DNA of 64,000 nucleotides from Propionibacteriaceae bacterium (lineage in GTDB: Bacteria; Actinomycetota; Actinomycetes; Propionibacteriales; Propionibacteriaceae), in assembly GCA_031262485.1 (NCBI GenBank), contig JAISHO010000049.1:49999-113998 (forward strand), in the 5' to 3' direction. Under the pieces are notes generated by a model. That model ran no database searches, had not been told where the DNA came from, and saw only the letters and a list, made by a program, of their open reading frames with translations. A program made the position numbers and the translations under genes. This document shows positions 27,622-39,058 of this stretch, in pieces. Each line of letters starts with the position of its first letter. Within the stretch, counting starts at the first letter, position 1.

Positions 27622-29152
27622 GGTGTCTCCTCGGCAGGGGTTCTCCGCTCCGCAGGGCGAGGGCGGCTTTGAGATGATCGGCCTCGGGGCGATCGTTCGC
27701 GTCGAGATCGGCGATGCTCCACGCCACCCGTATGACCTTGTCAGCGCCGCGGGGAGTGAGATGTCCGCGGCTGACAGCGGCCTCGAGAAGGTCGATGCCC
27801 TGCGGGCTCGGCATCGCGTTGTGGAGGTGGCCTCCGGGGACCTCCGCGTTGACCTGCCACGGCAATCCGCGATAGCGGCGTGACTGGCGGTCACGCGCTT
27901 CGGCCACGCGTGCGGCCACGACCGAGGAGGATTCCTCGCCCCCGTGGTAGAGGGCGGTCAGAGAGAGCCGGGAGGGGGTGATGTGCTGGTGGATGTCGAT
28001 CCGGTCGAGGATCGGCCCCGAGATTCGGGCGGCGTAACGCCGAATCGCCATCGGTGTGCACCCGCATGAGGCGCCGGGGGTGGCGGCGAAACCGCACGGA
28101 CAGGGGTTGGCCGCCAGCACCAATTGGAACCGGGCCGGGTAGACCACTTGGGTCTCAGAGCGCCCCAGGAGGATTTCGCCCGATTCCAGCGGGGTGCGCA
28201 GGCAATCGAGCGATTTAGCGGGGAACTCGGGCGCCTCGTCGAGGAAGAGGACCCCCCGATGGGCCCGGGAGACGGCTCCGGGCCGTGCTATCCGGGCGCC
28301 TCCGCCGACCAGGGCGGCCAGGGAGATCGTGTGATGGGGGTCGGAGTAGGGCGGGCGAACCGGCAATCCGGTGATGGCCGCTGGTTCGAGCAGCGAGTGG
28401 ATCGAGGCGACTTCGAGCGCCTCGCTCACCGTCAAATCGGGCAAGATCGTCGGCAACCGGGAGGCGAGAAGTGTTTTCCCAACGCCGGGAGGGCCATGGA
28501 AATAGAGGTGGTGCCGGCCGGCGGCCGCCACCTCGAGGGCCCATTTCTCCGTTCGTAAGCCGATGACATCGCTGAGATCATCCCCGATTGCGGAGGGCTC
28601 CGGCGCCTCCGGGGGCGCAGCGGAGACCGGCGGGGTGGGATCGCCGTTGAGGAGAGCGATGAGATCGGCCAGGCTCGCCACCGGCGACACCGTCATACCC
28701 TCGACGAGGCCGGCCTCACGCATCTGACTGGCCGGCACGACAGCCCGGGTGATTCCTCGACGGTAGGCGCAGATGAGAGCCGGCAGGACACCGCGGACGG
28801 CGTGGACTCTGCCATCGAGACCAAGTTCGCCGAGGATGACGAGATCCTCGAGGAGAACGGGGGAGACGATCCGGTGGGCCGCCAACACCGCTGCGGCGAT
28901 GCCGAGATCGTAGTGAGAACCGGCCTTCGGCAACGTGGCCGGCGTCAAATTGATCGTCACGACCTGCCCCGGCCAAGCCAATCCGGTGCTCGCCACCGCC
29001 GCTTTGCACCGGTCGCGCGATTCGTATAAGGCGGTGTCGGGCAATCCGACGATGACGGTGCGGGGCAGCCCCGGGCCGATCCAGGCCTCGATCTCGACGA
29101 TGGTCGCCTCCATGCCGATCAAAGCGATCGACTTCGCTCGTGCCAGGTTCAC
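27605..29152 (-). CDS. comM: ComM/YifB-like AAA+ ATPase (Mg-chelatase-like)
   Basis: ComM is a branch-migration helicase that aids integration of transforming DNA. The N-terminal Lon-like domain starts with LARAKSIALIGMEATIVEIE and includes GLPDTALYESRDRCKAA. Walker A is HGPPGVGKTLLASRLP (about 215-230) and Walker B is VLFLDEAPEF, followed by the Cys cluster CPCGFAATPGASCGC. 515 aa. GTG 29152 overlaps the yraN stop as GTGA, and dprA follows with overlap, giving a compact three-gene operon. Confidence 0.92.
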   Translation of the reverse strand: MNLARAKSIALIGMEATIVEIEAWIGPGLPRTVIVGLPDTALYESRDRCKAAVASTGLAWPGQVVTINLTPATLPKAGSHYDLGIAAAVLAAHRIVSPVLLEDLVILGELGLDGRVHAVRGVLPALICAYRRGITRAVVPASQMREAGLVEGMTVSPVASLADLIALLNGDPTPPVSAAPPEAPEPSAIGDDLSDVIGLRTEKWALEVAAAGRHHLYFHGPPGVGKTLLASRLPTILPDLTVSEALEVASIHSLLEPAAITGLPVRPPYSDPHHTISLAALVGGGARIARPGAVSRAHRGVLFLDEAPEFPAKSLDCLRTPLESGEILLGRSETQVVYPARFQLVLAANPCPCGFAATPGASCGCTPMAIRRYAARISGPILDRIDIHQHITPSRLSLTALYHGGEESSSVVAARVAEARDRQSRRYRGLPWQVNAEVPGGHLHNAMPSPQGIDLLEAAVSRGHLTPRGADKVIRVAWSIADLDANDRPEADHLKAALALRSGEPLPRRHHDQRR

Positions 29153-29526
29153 CGCGTCACATCCCGCTCATGAGTGATATCCGGCTCCTGGCCCGGTCTC
29201 ACGAGCACGCCGATGGCGTCGATCCGCACCACCGCCCAATGCCCGGGATGCTCCGCCAGCCATGCTCCTGCGAGGCGCTTGAGGGTGCGCACTTTGGCGA
29301 CGGTGATCGCCTCCAGAGGAGACCCGAAGCCCATGCCGCGCCGTGTCTTCACCTCGCAGATGACGAGGGCGCCGCCCGGGGCCGGCTCCGGCTGACGAGC
29401 GACGATGTCGATCTCGCCATCGCGCCCATGCCTCCAATTCCGCTCGATCACCGACCACCCCAGGTGTTCGAGATAGCGGGCGGCGATCTCTTCGCCTTCG
29501 CGCCCGGCTTGCTGTCGTCGATCCAT
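29149..29526 (-). CDS. yraN: YraN family protein (UPF0102)
   Basis: A 125-aa endonuclease-like protein commonly found next to rnhB or comM-dprA. The nuclease-type core is visible: GREGEEIAARYLEHLGW, GRDGEIDIVA (Glu and Asp) and VICEVKTRRG (Glu and Lys). Function is not settled; a DNA-processing role is inferred from fold and neighbours. A strong GGAGGTGA precedes ATG. Confidence 0.9.
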   Translation of the reverse strand: MDRRQQAGREGEEIAARYLEHLGWSVIERNWRHGRDGEIDIVARQPEPAPGGALVICEVKTRRGMGFGSPLEAITVAKVRTLKRLAGAWLAEHPGHWAVVRIDAIGVLVRPGQEPDITHERDVTR

Positions 29527-29670
29527 GGCTCACCTCCACCGGGACCATGGCGTCGTCGGCGAGCCTTCGTTCTTCGTCCACAGGAAAAAGAGAATCGGTG
29601 GGGTTATCCCCAAATAGGAAGGATGAACATCGCCGTTAGACGGTTTTCTCATGCCGTGGAACGAGCGGCG

Positions 29671-29676
29671 TAGAAT
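29671..29676 (+). promoter_or_regulatory. -10 box upstream of leuS
   Basis: TAGAAT, predicting a leader of about 70 nt before ATG 29752. An in-frame ATG at 29692 lies within the leader. No T-box-like structure or clear leader peptide was recognised. Confidence 0.45.
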
Positions 29677-29751
29677 CACCCAGGTCTGCCGATGTGGCGG
29701 ATCGGTTCACGCCCTGCCCGGCGTGCGTACGACGAGAGACAGAATTCGACG

Positions 29752-32253
<2,502 letters not shown>

Positions 32254-32346
32254 TGGCATTCTTCCCCAACCTGTTGTGATCGGGCGGATTCGTCCACAGA
32301 TCGGGGGAAGACGACACGGCGACTCGCCCGCCGCCCATGGTGGGGC

Positions 32347-33312
32347 GTGGGTTTACGAGAACACGCCCGCGACGACGGGTGGTCGCAGGAACGCTATCTG
32401 TCACGCCTGAGGCGGCTCGACGGCGTCGGCGCAGACGTGCTCGCTCAACGCGTCGACCCGGTCGCCCTTCGAGCGGCGGCGGGGGCGGGGAGGCGAGCCT
32501 GGAACAGCGACGAGGCGATCGTCGACGAAGACCACGTCATCGTCGGGCCAAACGATCCCGACGAGGCGGACGATGCCGCTGAACCGCAGGCCAGCTCTGA
32601 CGACGATCGACGCGAGGTCTGGCGGGCGCGTCCCAGCTCGCCGCCCCGGAGCCCCGCTTGGCCTGGGATGGCCGATCGCCTCCGGGAAGTCGGCGCCCGA
32701 CATGTCAAGGCGTTGTCCGCACTCGGGCTCATCGCGGTGGCGCTCTGCGCTTGGGCGATCCTCTCCGCCCGGACCTTGCCCATCGAATCAGCTGTCGCCG
32801 CGACAGCGACTCCGCAGTGGAGCGAGCCGATCGCCACAACGACCCCGGAACCACCAGCGGCGCCGTGGACGATCCATGTTCTCGGGGCCGTCCATCATCC
32901 CGGCATCGTCTCGGTGCCGGCCGGGAGCCGGGTGCATGACGCCATCGCAGCGGCTGGCGGTCTGACCGACGAGGCTGATCCGGCTGGCCTCAACCTCGCC
33001 GCCTTTCTCACCGATGGCGTCCAGATCATCATCGGCACGGTCGATGAGCCGGTCGGCGAGATACGTTCTGGCGCCGACGGGCAGGCTGTCCCCACCGGCG
33101 CTGAATCGGGGGCGGCGTCGACGCTCATCGACCTCAACACCGCCACCGCCGCTCAACTGGACACGCTCCCCGGGGTGGGGGAGGTGACGGCCGCCGCGAT
33201 CCTGGCCTGGAGGGAGGCCTATGGTCCTTTCACCCAGACGGCGGAGCTTCAGGAAGTCGATGGCATCGGCGCGAAAACCTATGAACGCATCGCCCCCTAT
33301 GTTCGCGTGTGA
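32347..33312 (+). CDS. comEA: Competence protein ComEA
   Basis: ComEA is the membrane-anchored DNA receptor of natural transformation. The 321-aa protein has a long acidic cytoplasmic N-terminus, one transmembrane helix (about 121-141), a SLBB domain (about 172-225, IHVLGAVHHPGIVSVPAGSR) and a C-terminal pair of helix-hairpin-helix motifs (LNTATAAQLDTLPGVGEVTA, then LQEVDGIGAKTYERI). GTG start 32347. It overlaps comEC by 4 bp (GTGA). Confidence 0.9.
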   Translation: MGLREHARDDGWSQERYLSRLRRLDGVGADVLAQRVDPVALRAAAGAGRRAWNSDEAIVDEDHVIVGPNDPDEADDAAEPQASSDDDRREVWRARPSSPPRSPAWPGMADRLREVGARHVKALSALGLIAVALCAWAILSARTLPIESAVAATATPQWSEPIATTTPEPPAAPWTIHVLGAVHHPGIVSVPAGSRVHDAIAAAGGLTDEADPAGLNLAAFLTDGVQIIIGTVDEPVGEIRSGADGQAVPTGAESGAASTLIDLNTATAAQLDTLPGVGEVTAAAILAWREAYGPFTQTAELQEVDGIGAKTYERIAPYVRV

Positions 33313-35618
33313 TGACAGGGCCCGATCGCCGGCTGGTCCCGGCCGCAGTGGCGGCTTGGGCGGGGATGGCCGTCGTCACCGGCGCCCGGTTCGGCCTCGC
33401 CATCGCCGCCGGGGTGGGCTTCATGGCCGCTCTTGTGGCCTGGAAGCGGCGTTGGGCCTCGGCCGCCCTCGTCGCCGTCGCTCTCATCAGCTGCGCGATC
33501 ATCGGCGGCGGGCGCGTCCTCATCCTCACGGACGGGCCGGCGGCCCATGCGGCCGCCTCGAGCCGGGCGGTCAGCGCCGAGGTCACCGTCACCACCCTCG
33601 CCCCGGTCGGTGATCGGGGGTCGGTGCGCCTCGACGGCACGCTGCGCCAGTTCACCCTCGACGGGACGACGTGGAGCACCCGTGCTCCCATCCTCGCCTG
33701 GTTGAACGCCTCCCAGGCCGAATCGTGGGCCGCGATCCCCCTCGGGGCGACGGTGACGATCACCGCCCGTCTCGCCCCGGCCGACGTGGCCGATGGCGTC
33801 GTCGCTGAGCTGACCGGCGCCTCGGCGCCCGTCGTCGTGGAGTCGCCGGCGGCCTGGCAGGTCGTCGTCGAACGAATTCGGGCCGGGCTGAGAGAGGCGA
33901 TGTCCTTAGCTCCCGCAGACCAAGCCGCTCTCGTGCCCGCGCTCGTCGTCGGCGACACCTCGCTCATGCCCACGACGCTCAAGGAGCAGTTCCGCACCAC
34001 GGGGCTGACTCATCTCACCGCCGTGTCGGGGGCGAATCTGACGATCATGCTCGCCTTCGTCACCGCCATGGCTCGCGCCGTCGGAGCGCGGGGGAGGGGG
34101 ATCACCCTCCTCGCCGTCGCCACGACGGTCGGTTTCGTCGCCTTGTGCCACGGGGAGCCGAGCGTGGTGCGGGCCGCCGCCATGGGGCTGGCGGGCTTAG
34201 CGGCCCTCGGGAGGGCCGATCCGACGGCCTCCGGGCTGCGGGCGCTCAGTGTCGCCATCATCGCCTTGTGCTGGATCGATCCGTGGATGAGCCGGTCGAT
34301 CGGGTTCGCCCTGTCCGTCCTCGCCTGTGGCGGCATCATCCTGTGGGCCCGCCGATGGGCGGACCGGTTAGAACGCTGGTTGCCCGGGTGGTTGGCCGAA
34401 GCGATCGCCGTTCCCTTGGCCGCCCAACTAGCCACTCAGCCGGTCGTCACCTGGCTATCAGGGGCGATCAGCCTCAGTGGCTTGGTCGCCAACGCGGCCG
34501 CCGGCCCGTGGGTCGGCCCGACCACCGTCGCCGGCCTCGCGACCGCCCTCGTCGCCGTCATCTCACCCACCGTGGCGTCACTGCTCGGGCGCGTGGCCGG
34601 GTGGGGGACAGCGCCGATCATCGCCGTCGCCGAGTATTGCTCCGCTCTGGCGGGCGCCTCCTACGAGTGGCCGGTCACACCGATCGGGCTCGTCCTCCTC
34701 GCCCTCGCCTGCCTGCTCACAGCCCAGGTCGTCCCTCACGTGCTGGCCCGGCCGATCGCCGTCGTGCTCGCGACCATCCTCATGGTCGCCGGGATGGTGT
34801 CCCCACCGATTCAACCCGGCTGGCCGCCTCGCGATTGGCTCATCGTCACCTGCGACGTCGGACAAGGCGACATGACGGTCGTCAACGCCGGGCCGGGGGT
34901 GGCGATCGTCATCGACACCGGCCCGCCGAGTTCGGGAGCGGGGCGCTGCTTGGCCGGGTTGGGCGTCGCTGAGATCCCCGTGCTCGTCCTCACCCACCCC
35001 CATGCCGACCACACCGGCGGTCTCGACGAGGTGCTCGCGGGCGCCGCCGTCTCCACGATCCTCGTGCTCGAGGGGGCCGAACAGGACAGCGCCCTTCAGC
35101 AAGCCCGGGATCGGGGAGTGACGATCCGCCCCGCACGAGTTGGGGCGAGCGTGGTCGTCGGCTCGGCGCGCCTGGACATCCTCGCCGCCACGCCACTGCA
35201 CACGAGCGCGCTGAGCGAGGATGGGGAATCAGGAGCGGTCAACGACGCCTCGATCGTCGCCCGGATCGATATCGCCACGACCACGGCGGTGGGCCAGATC
35301 AGTCTTCTGACGACCGGCGACATCGAAGAGCCCGCTCAACGTTCGCTCGTCGCTCAGGGCGATGCGATCGCCGTCGACGTGCTCAAGACGCCTCACCACG
35401 GCTCATCGGGATTCGACGAGGGTTTCTTGGCGGCGACGGGCGCGTCGATCGCTCTCATCGGGGTCGGCGAAGGAAACGATTATGGCCATCCTGCGGCGGC
35501 CACGTTGGCCGCTTTGACACGGTTGGGGATGACGGTTGCGCGCACCGATCGCCATGGTTCGATCGCGGTCGCCGTCGACGACGACGCCCTCGTCACTGTG
35601 GTGCAGAAGGTCGGTTGA
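33309..35618 (+). CDS. comEC: Competence protein ComEC/Rec2
   Basis: Inner-membrane channel for single-stranded DNA uptake. The 769-aa protein has N-terminal helices with a short soluble domain and the central competence domain (LTHLTAVSGANLTIMLAF, many helices, about 220-510). The C-terminal metallo-beta-lactamase-like domain has THPHADHTGG and KTPHHGSSGFDE. GTG 33309 gives a GTGA overlap; ATG 33312 is the alternative. Its last 26 bp overlap the convergent holA gene. Confidence 0.92.
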   Translation: MMTGPDRRLVPAAVAAWAGMAVVTGARFGLAIAAGVGFMAALVAWKRRWASAALVAVALISCAIIGGGRVLILTDGPAAHAAASSRAVSAEVTVTTLAPVGDRGSVRLDGTLRQFTLDGTTWSTRAPILAWLNASQAESWAAIPLGATVTITARLAPADVADGVVAELTGASAPVVVESPAAWQVVVERIRAGLREAMSLAPADQAALVPALVVGDTSLMPTTLKEQFRTTGLTHLTAVSGANLTIMLAFVTAMARAVGARGRGITLLAVATTVGFVALCHGEPSVVRAAAMGLAGLAALGRADPTASGLRALSVAIIALCWIDPWMSRSIGFALSVLACGGIILWARRWADRLERWLPGWLAEAIAVPLAAQLATQPVVTWLSGAISLSGLVANAAAGPWVGPTTVAGLATALVAVISPTVASLLGRVAGWGTAPIIAVAEYCSALAGASYEWPVTPIGLVLLALACLLTAQVVPHVLARPIAVVLATILMVAGMVSPPIQPGWPPRDWLIVTCDVGQGDMTVVNAGPGVAIVIDTGPPSSGAGRCLAGLGVAEIPVLVLTHPHADHTGGLDEVLAGAAVSTILVLEGAEQDSALQQARDRGVTIRPARVGASVVVGSARLDILAATPLHTSALSEDGESGAVNDASIVARIDIATTTAVGQISLLTTGDIEEPAQRSLVAQGDAIAVDVLKTPHHGSSGFDEGFLAATGASIALIGVGEGNDYGHPAAATLAALTRLGMTVARTDRHGSIAVAVDDDALVTVVQKVG

Positions 35619-36606
35619 ACGCGGCCCTCCGGGCGGATACCACCCGCAGGATGAGTCGTTCGAGGGCGAAGCTGGCGTCGTGTGCCGCGCCCTTGATGTC
35701 GGCGTCGGCTCGCCCGGTCGCCCGGATGGCGGAGGCGATCGCCGGTTCGCTCCACGAGCGAGCCTGGTGGGCGATGTCCTTGAGTTTCCACGGGGGCACC
35801 CCGACGCTGGCGGCGCTGGGCGCGCCGTTCCTGCCCGCCGCCAAATAGCGGCCCAGTTGGCGTAACTGGGTGGCGACGGCGGCGGTGATGAGGACCGGCG
35901 CGACTCCTGTCGTCAACGCCCACCGCAGGGCGACGATCGCCTCACCGGCCCGACCGGCGACGGCGTGGTCGGCGACCGCGAAACTTGTCACATGCGCCCG
36001 TCCGGCGAAATAGCGCTTCGCCTGTTCGAGGGTGACGTGGCGATCCTCGGAATCGTCGATCAGCTGGGCGATCGCCGCGCTCAAGGTTCTCAGGTCGGGC
36101 CCCAGCGCGTCGACGAGGTGGTGGGCCGCCGCTTGATCGAGGGCGCCGTGCTCGCGGGCCGCCTCGTCGCGGAGGAACCGGGGAAGTTCCCAGGGTTTGA
36201 CGGCGGGGCACTCGATGACAAGATCCGAACGGTCCCTCACCTTCTTGGCCAAGGCGCGTCCGGCGTTGCCACCGGCATGGGTGCAGATGACGGCCGTGGT
36301 GGCGGGGATGTCGTCGAGGAGGGCGAGCAGGGAGGATTCGGATTCCTTCGGCAAACGCTCCAGACCGAGGAAACAGGCGATGGCTCCGGTGGAGAACAGG
36401 TCGGCTCCGGTGCGGGCCATGATCTCGTTCGGCGTCAGGTCGGCGGCGTCGATCTGCGTCCATGACGCCGACGGATCGCGCCGTCGCAGTTCGGCGATGA
36501 CACGCTTGGTCTCTCGCTCGACGAGGAAGGATTCAGCACCGGCGACGAAGGTGGCGGCGCCGAACGCTGCGGTGCTGTGGGCCATGGGTGAAGCCTGCCA
36601 GGTCAC
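35593..36606 (-). CDS. holA: DNA polymerase III delta subunit
   Basis: Delta opens the beta clamp within the clamp loader. About 337 aa. The N-terminal AAA-like part starts with ATFVAGAESFLVERETKRVIA and includes LFSTGAIACFLGLERLPKESES. The C-terminal collar has LRWALTTGVAPVLITAAVATQLRQLGRYLA and PPWKLKDIAHQARSW. Start: GTG 36606 overlaps the nagA stop as GTGA; ATG 36585 is an alternative 7 codons in. Usually holA follows comEC on the same strand; here it is convergent and linked to nagA. Confidence 0.88.
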   Translation of the reverse strand: MTWQASPMAHSTAAFGAATFVAGAESFLVERETKRVIAELRRRDPSASWTQIDAADLTPNEIMARTGADLFSTGAIACFLGLERLPKESESSLLALLDDIPATTAVICTHAGGNAGRALAKKVRDRSDLVIECPAVKPWELPRFLRDEAAREHGALDQAAAHHLVDALGPDLRTLSAAIAQLIDDSEDRHVTLEQAKRYFAGRAHVTSFAVADHAVAGRAGEAIVALRWALTTGVAPVLITAAVATQLRQLGRYLAAGRNGAPSAASVGVPPWKLKDIAHQARSWSEPAIASAIRATGRADADIKGAAHDASFALERLILRVVSARRAAFNRPSAPQ

Positions 36607-37727
36607 TTGACCCAGGCGCCACCGGACATGACACGGCGGACCTGGAAATCATTGTCGAGAAAGACGAGGTCGGCCCGTTGCCCCGCTTTGATGCTGCCGA
36701 CGTCGTCGAGTCCGAGATAGGCGGCGGCGTGCTCGGTGGCGGCGCGCAAAGCCAGCATCGGCGGCGTCCCCGCTTCGATGAGATGACGGATTGCTCGGTC
36801 GAGGGTCAAGGTCGAGCCGGCGATCGTCGAGGCCCCGGCCAGGCGGGCCACGCCGTCACGGACGACGACGGGCAACTCGCCCAACATGTAGTGCCCATCG
36901 GCGGCCCCAGCGGCGGCCATGGCGTCGGTGACGAGGACGATCCGTCGGGGGGCGGTGGCGGCGACGTGGGCGACGAGGGCGAGGTCGACATGGATGCCGT
37001 CGACGATGAGTTCGAGCCAGACCCGGGGATCCTGCCAGAGCGCCAAGACGGGGCCGGGGTTGCGGTGCGACAAGTCGGGCATGGCGTTGAAGAGGTGGGT
37101 CGCCCCTTTGGCGCCGGCGGCGATGGCGGCCTTCGTCGTCGCGTAGTCGGCCGAGGTGTGCCCGATGCTGACGACGATGTCTTGAGCGACGAGGTGGGAG
37201 ATCGCCTCGATCGCTCCGGCCCGCTCCGGGGCGATCGTCACCATCTTGATGGTTCCCTGCCCGGCTTCGATGAGTTCATTGATGACCTTCGTCGACGGGT
37301 TGATGAGATGGTTGAGCGGGTGGGCGCCCTTGCGCTCTGGCGACAGGCAAGGCCCTTCGAGGTGGAGGCCGGCGAGCAGCCCTTGATGGACGAGGGGGGC
37401 GAGGAGATGGATGCTGTCGACGAGGTCGTCGACAGCCGCGGTGACGAGCGAGGCGATCATCGTCGTCGTGCCGTGGCGCCGGTGGGTCGCTAGAACTGTT
37501 TTGGCTTCACCAAGGGTGGTGCCGAAATTGGCTCCGCCGCCGCCATGGGCGTGGACGTCGATAAAACCGGGCACGATGAAACCGTCCGCTTCCTCGGTGG
37601 CGGCCCGGGGCGGGGCGCCGTACCCGGCGGCGGTGATGACGCCGTTGCGCACTTCGATCCATCCCGCGGACATCTCGCGACGATCGGGGAACAGGATGTG
37701 CGGCGCGCTGAACAGGTGGGTGATCAT
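36603..37727 (-). CDS. nagA: N-acetylglucosamine-6-phosphate deacetylase
   Basis: Removes acetate from GlcNAc-6-P in amino-sugar recycling. The 374-aa amidohydrolase has PGFIDVHAHGGGG (metal His pair), GLHLEGP (Glu), VSIGHTSADY, THLFNAMPDLSHR and VTDAMAAAG (catalytic Asp). GAGGAG lies 7 nt before ATG 37727. No nagB or PTS gene is beside it; it is coupled to holA instead. Confidence 0.92.
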   Translation of the reverse strand: MITHLFSAPHILFPDRREMSAGWIEVRNGVITAAGYGAPPRAATEEADGFIVPGFIDVHAHGGGGANFGTTLGEAKTVLATHRRHGTTTMIASLVTAAVDDLVDSIHLLAPLVHQGLLAGLHLEGPCLSPERKGAHPLNHLINPSTKVINELIEAGQGTIKMVTIAPERAGAIEAISHLVAQDIVVSIGHTSADYATTKAAIAAGAKGATHLFNAMPDLSHRNPGPVLALWQDPRVWLELIVDGIHVDLALVAHVAATAPRRIVLVTDAMAAAGAADGHYMLGELPVVVRDGVARLAGASTIAGSTLTLDRAIRHLIEAGTPPMLALRAATEHAAAYLGLDDVGSIKAGQRADLVFLDNDFQVRRVMSGGAWVK

Positions 37728-37960
37728 GCGATCTCCTCGATCGTGACGGGCGATCATGGGGCAGCCGAGGGACGGCTGATGATGTCTCTTTACCACAGAT
37801 CATCGCTCATCGTTGCGACGTCGTCGTCGACGGTCCGGCTGATCACCGCCCGCAGGTGAGAAATAGGGGTGGGCCCGCGCGCCTCTCTCCCTGTGCGCCC
37901 GGCGTAGTCTCTCTCCTCCACAGCCGGGGCACGATCCACGCGCGGACCCACGCTGAGGTG
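37728..37960. other. Upstream region of nagA, no gene seen
   Basis: Holds the nagA ribosome binding site and, farther upstream, TAGTCT (37905-37910), a possible -10 box reading rightward into the hairpin region. The short open frames here look like chance. Confidence 0.35.
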
Positions 37961-38070
37961 GGGTAGGGGTGGTGGCTCGCCGCCCCCCGATGGCGAGCCA
38001 CCCGGTGTTCCGTGATGGGACACCTCAGAAGTCGGTCGCCGTCTCCCCCGATAAAGGCGACCGACATTCG
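37961..38070 (+). ncRNA. Candidate 6C-like small RNA
   Basis: Two strong hairpins with C-rich loops. The first is GGTGGCTCGCC (37971-37981) with GGCGAGCCACC (37992-38002), loop containing CCCCCCGAT. The second is GTCGGTCGCC (38031-38040) with GGCGACCGAC (38056-38065), loop containing TCCCCCGAT. A short GGTGTTCC/GGGACACC hairpin lies between them. Two stem-loops with about six unpaired cytosines each define the actinobacterial 6C RNA. The second loop has only five consecutive Cs. Strand is inferred from the C-runs. Boundaries are approximate. Confidence 0.55.
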
Positions 38071-38160
38071 CTGCCAGCTATGCCCTCAGGCAGAACCGAC
38101 AACGAAACGAGTAAGGATCGGGGTCGATGGATCAACGGCGACGTCGTACAATCGCCTTGT

Positions 38161-38220
38161 GGCGAGCCTCCCCCTGGAGCGCTTCGCAACGATCGTATGA
38201 GCCACCCCCCGATGACTCGC
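38161..38220 (+). other. Two further C-tract segments downstream of the 6C-like RNA
   Basis: CCTCCCCCTGG (C5 at 38070+100, i.e. 38170-38174) lies between GCGA and TCGC half-stems, and ACCCCCCGATGA (C6 at 38205-38210) lies between GAG and CTC. The second repeats the CCCCCCGAT loop word of the first hairpin. The stems are weak. They may belong to the same transcript. Confidence 0.3.
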
Positions 38221-38222
38221 TT

Positions 38223-38273
38223 GGAACCTCCCACTAGGCTATTCACTTCTTCGCCTAGCACGGTGGGTGTTCC
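38223..38273. terminator. Long imperfect hairpin
   Basis: GGAAC...GTTCC, then CCCA/TGGG, then CTAGGC (38234-38239) with GCCTAG (38253-38258) around a 13-nt loop. No T-run follows. It could end the upstream small RNA or be a separate structured element. Confidence 0.4.
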
Positions 38274-38280
38274 CCGCATT

Positions 38281-38431
38281 TACTAAGGTACCGTCACAAA
38301 TCGGGAGAGCCAACCCCAAACCGTATGAGATTTTTCACTTTTTCTACTTCTGTCGTTATATAACCATGGGATGACAGTGAAGGGCAAGAGCTTGTGGAAG
38401 ACCTCCCAGTGATGACGGTCTGGGGTGACAG
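38281..38431. other. AT-rich intergenic tract
   Basis: About 150 bp including an unusually A+T-rich core at about 38320-38370 (ATTTTTCACTTTTTC, then TTATATAACC). No gene seen. GATGACAG and GGTGACAG are short repeated words on either side of the leaderless promoter of the next gene. Confidence 0.4.
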
Positions 38432-38437
38432 TAGGAT
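38432..38437 (+). promoter_or_regulatory. -10 box of the 38444 gene, leaderless geometry
   Basis: TAGGAT, 6 nt, then ATG 38444. Confidence 0.5.
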
Positions 38438-38443
38438 GAGATC

Positions 38444-39034
38444 ATGACGTCACAACCTTGGTCGGAGGAGAACAAAGGGGGCTTTTGGCCCACGTATCCC
38501 GAAGATGGTGCGAGTTCGGACAAGCCAGCCGCTTCAGCGTCGACGGGCCCGGCGGTGACTCCGTCGGCGCCCCAGGGATACACCCCGGCGGGCTATCGCC
38601 AAGACGATCCGCTCGTGCTCTCCGGAATGTTCGGCGACGAACGGCGCGACGGCGCTTGGCTGGTCCCTCCTTACCTCAAGATCAAGGGAGGGGTGACGCT
38701 CGATTTTCAGCGCGCCCAGTGGGCGAGTGAGATCATCAGCATCGATGTCGACGCCAAGTTCGGCGAGATCCTCCTCATCGTGCCAGTCGGCTGGAGGGTG
38801 GACCACGATCGGTTCACCACCTCGATGGGAAGCAGCACCGTCAAGATCGATCCCAGCCAGCTCCGGAGCGGAAAAGGACCGCTCCTCATCATCACCGGTT
38901 CGATCCTCTTGGGGTCGTTGACGATCCGTCACCCGAGTTGGTGGGATCGCCGACGGGCGCGCCGCCAACTCAAGCAGGAGGCGAAGAACGGCCTGATCAG
39001 CCCCCAACCGCCCTCGATCGAGCAGCAGCGCTGA
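38444..39034 (+). CDS. LiaF-C-terminal-like hypothetical protein
   Basis: A 196-aa protein with a disordered Ser/Pro/Ala-rich N-terminus (about 1-60). A beta-repeat domain follows (ISIDVDAKFGEILLIVPVGW ... GPLLIITGSILLGSLTIRHP), the pattern of the LiaF C-terminal / cell-wall-active antibiotic response fold. The C-terminus is basic (WWDRRRARRQLKQE). No membrane helix. Related actinobacterial proteins often pair this fold with DUF1707. A role in envelope-stress sensing is only an inference. Confidence 0.65.
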   Translation: MTSQPWSEENKGGFWPTYPEDGASSDKPAASASTGPAVTPSAPQGYTPAGYRQDDPLVLSGMFGDERRDGAWLVPPYLKIKGGVTLDFQRAQWASEIISIDVDAKFGEILLIVPVGWRVDHDRFTTSMGSSTVKIDPSQLRSGKGPLLIITGSILLGSLTIRHPSWWDRRRARRQLKQEAKNGLISPQPPSIEQQR

Positions 39035-39058
39035 AATCCGCTCACAGAATCTGACGCG

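Noticed and set aside
29677..29751. T-box or leader peptide control of leuS
   Set aside because: The leader is only about 70 nt, with no T-box word and no run of Leu codons.
38444..39034. Full LiaF-type membrane stress sensor
   Set aside because: No transmembrane helices; only the C-terminal beta-repeat domain is recognisable.
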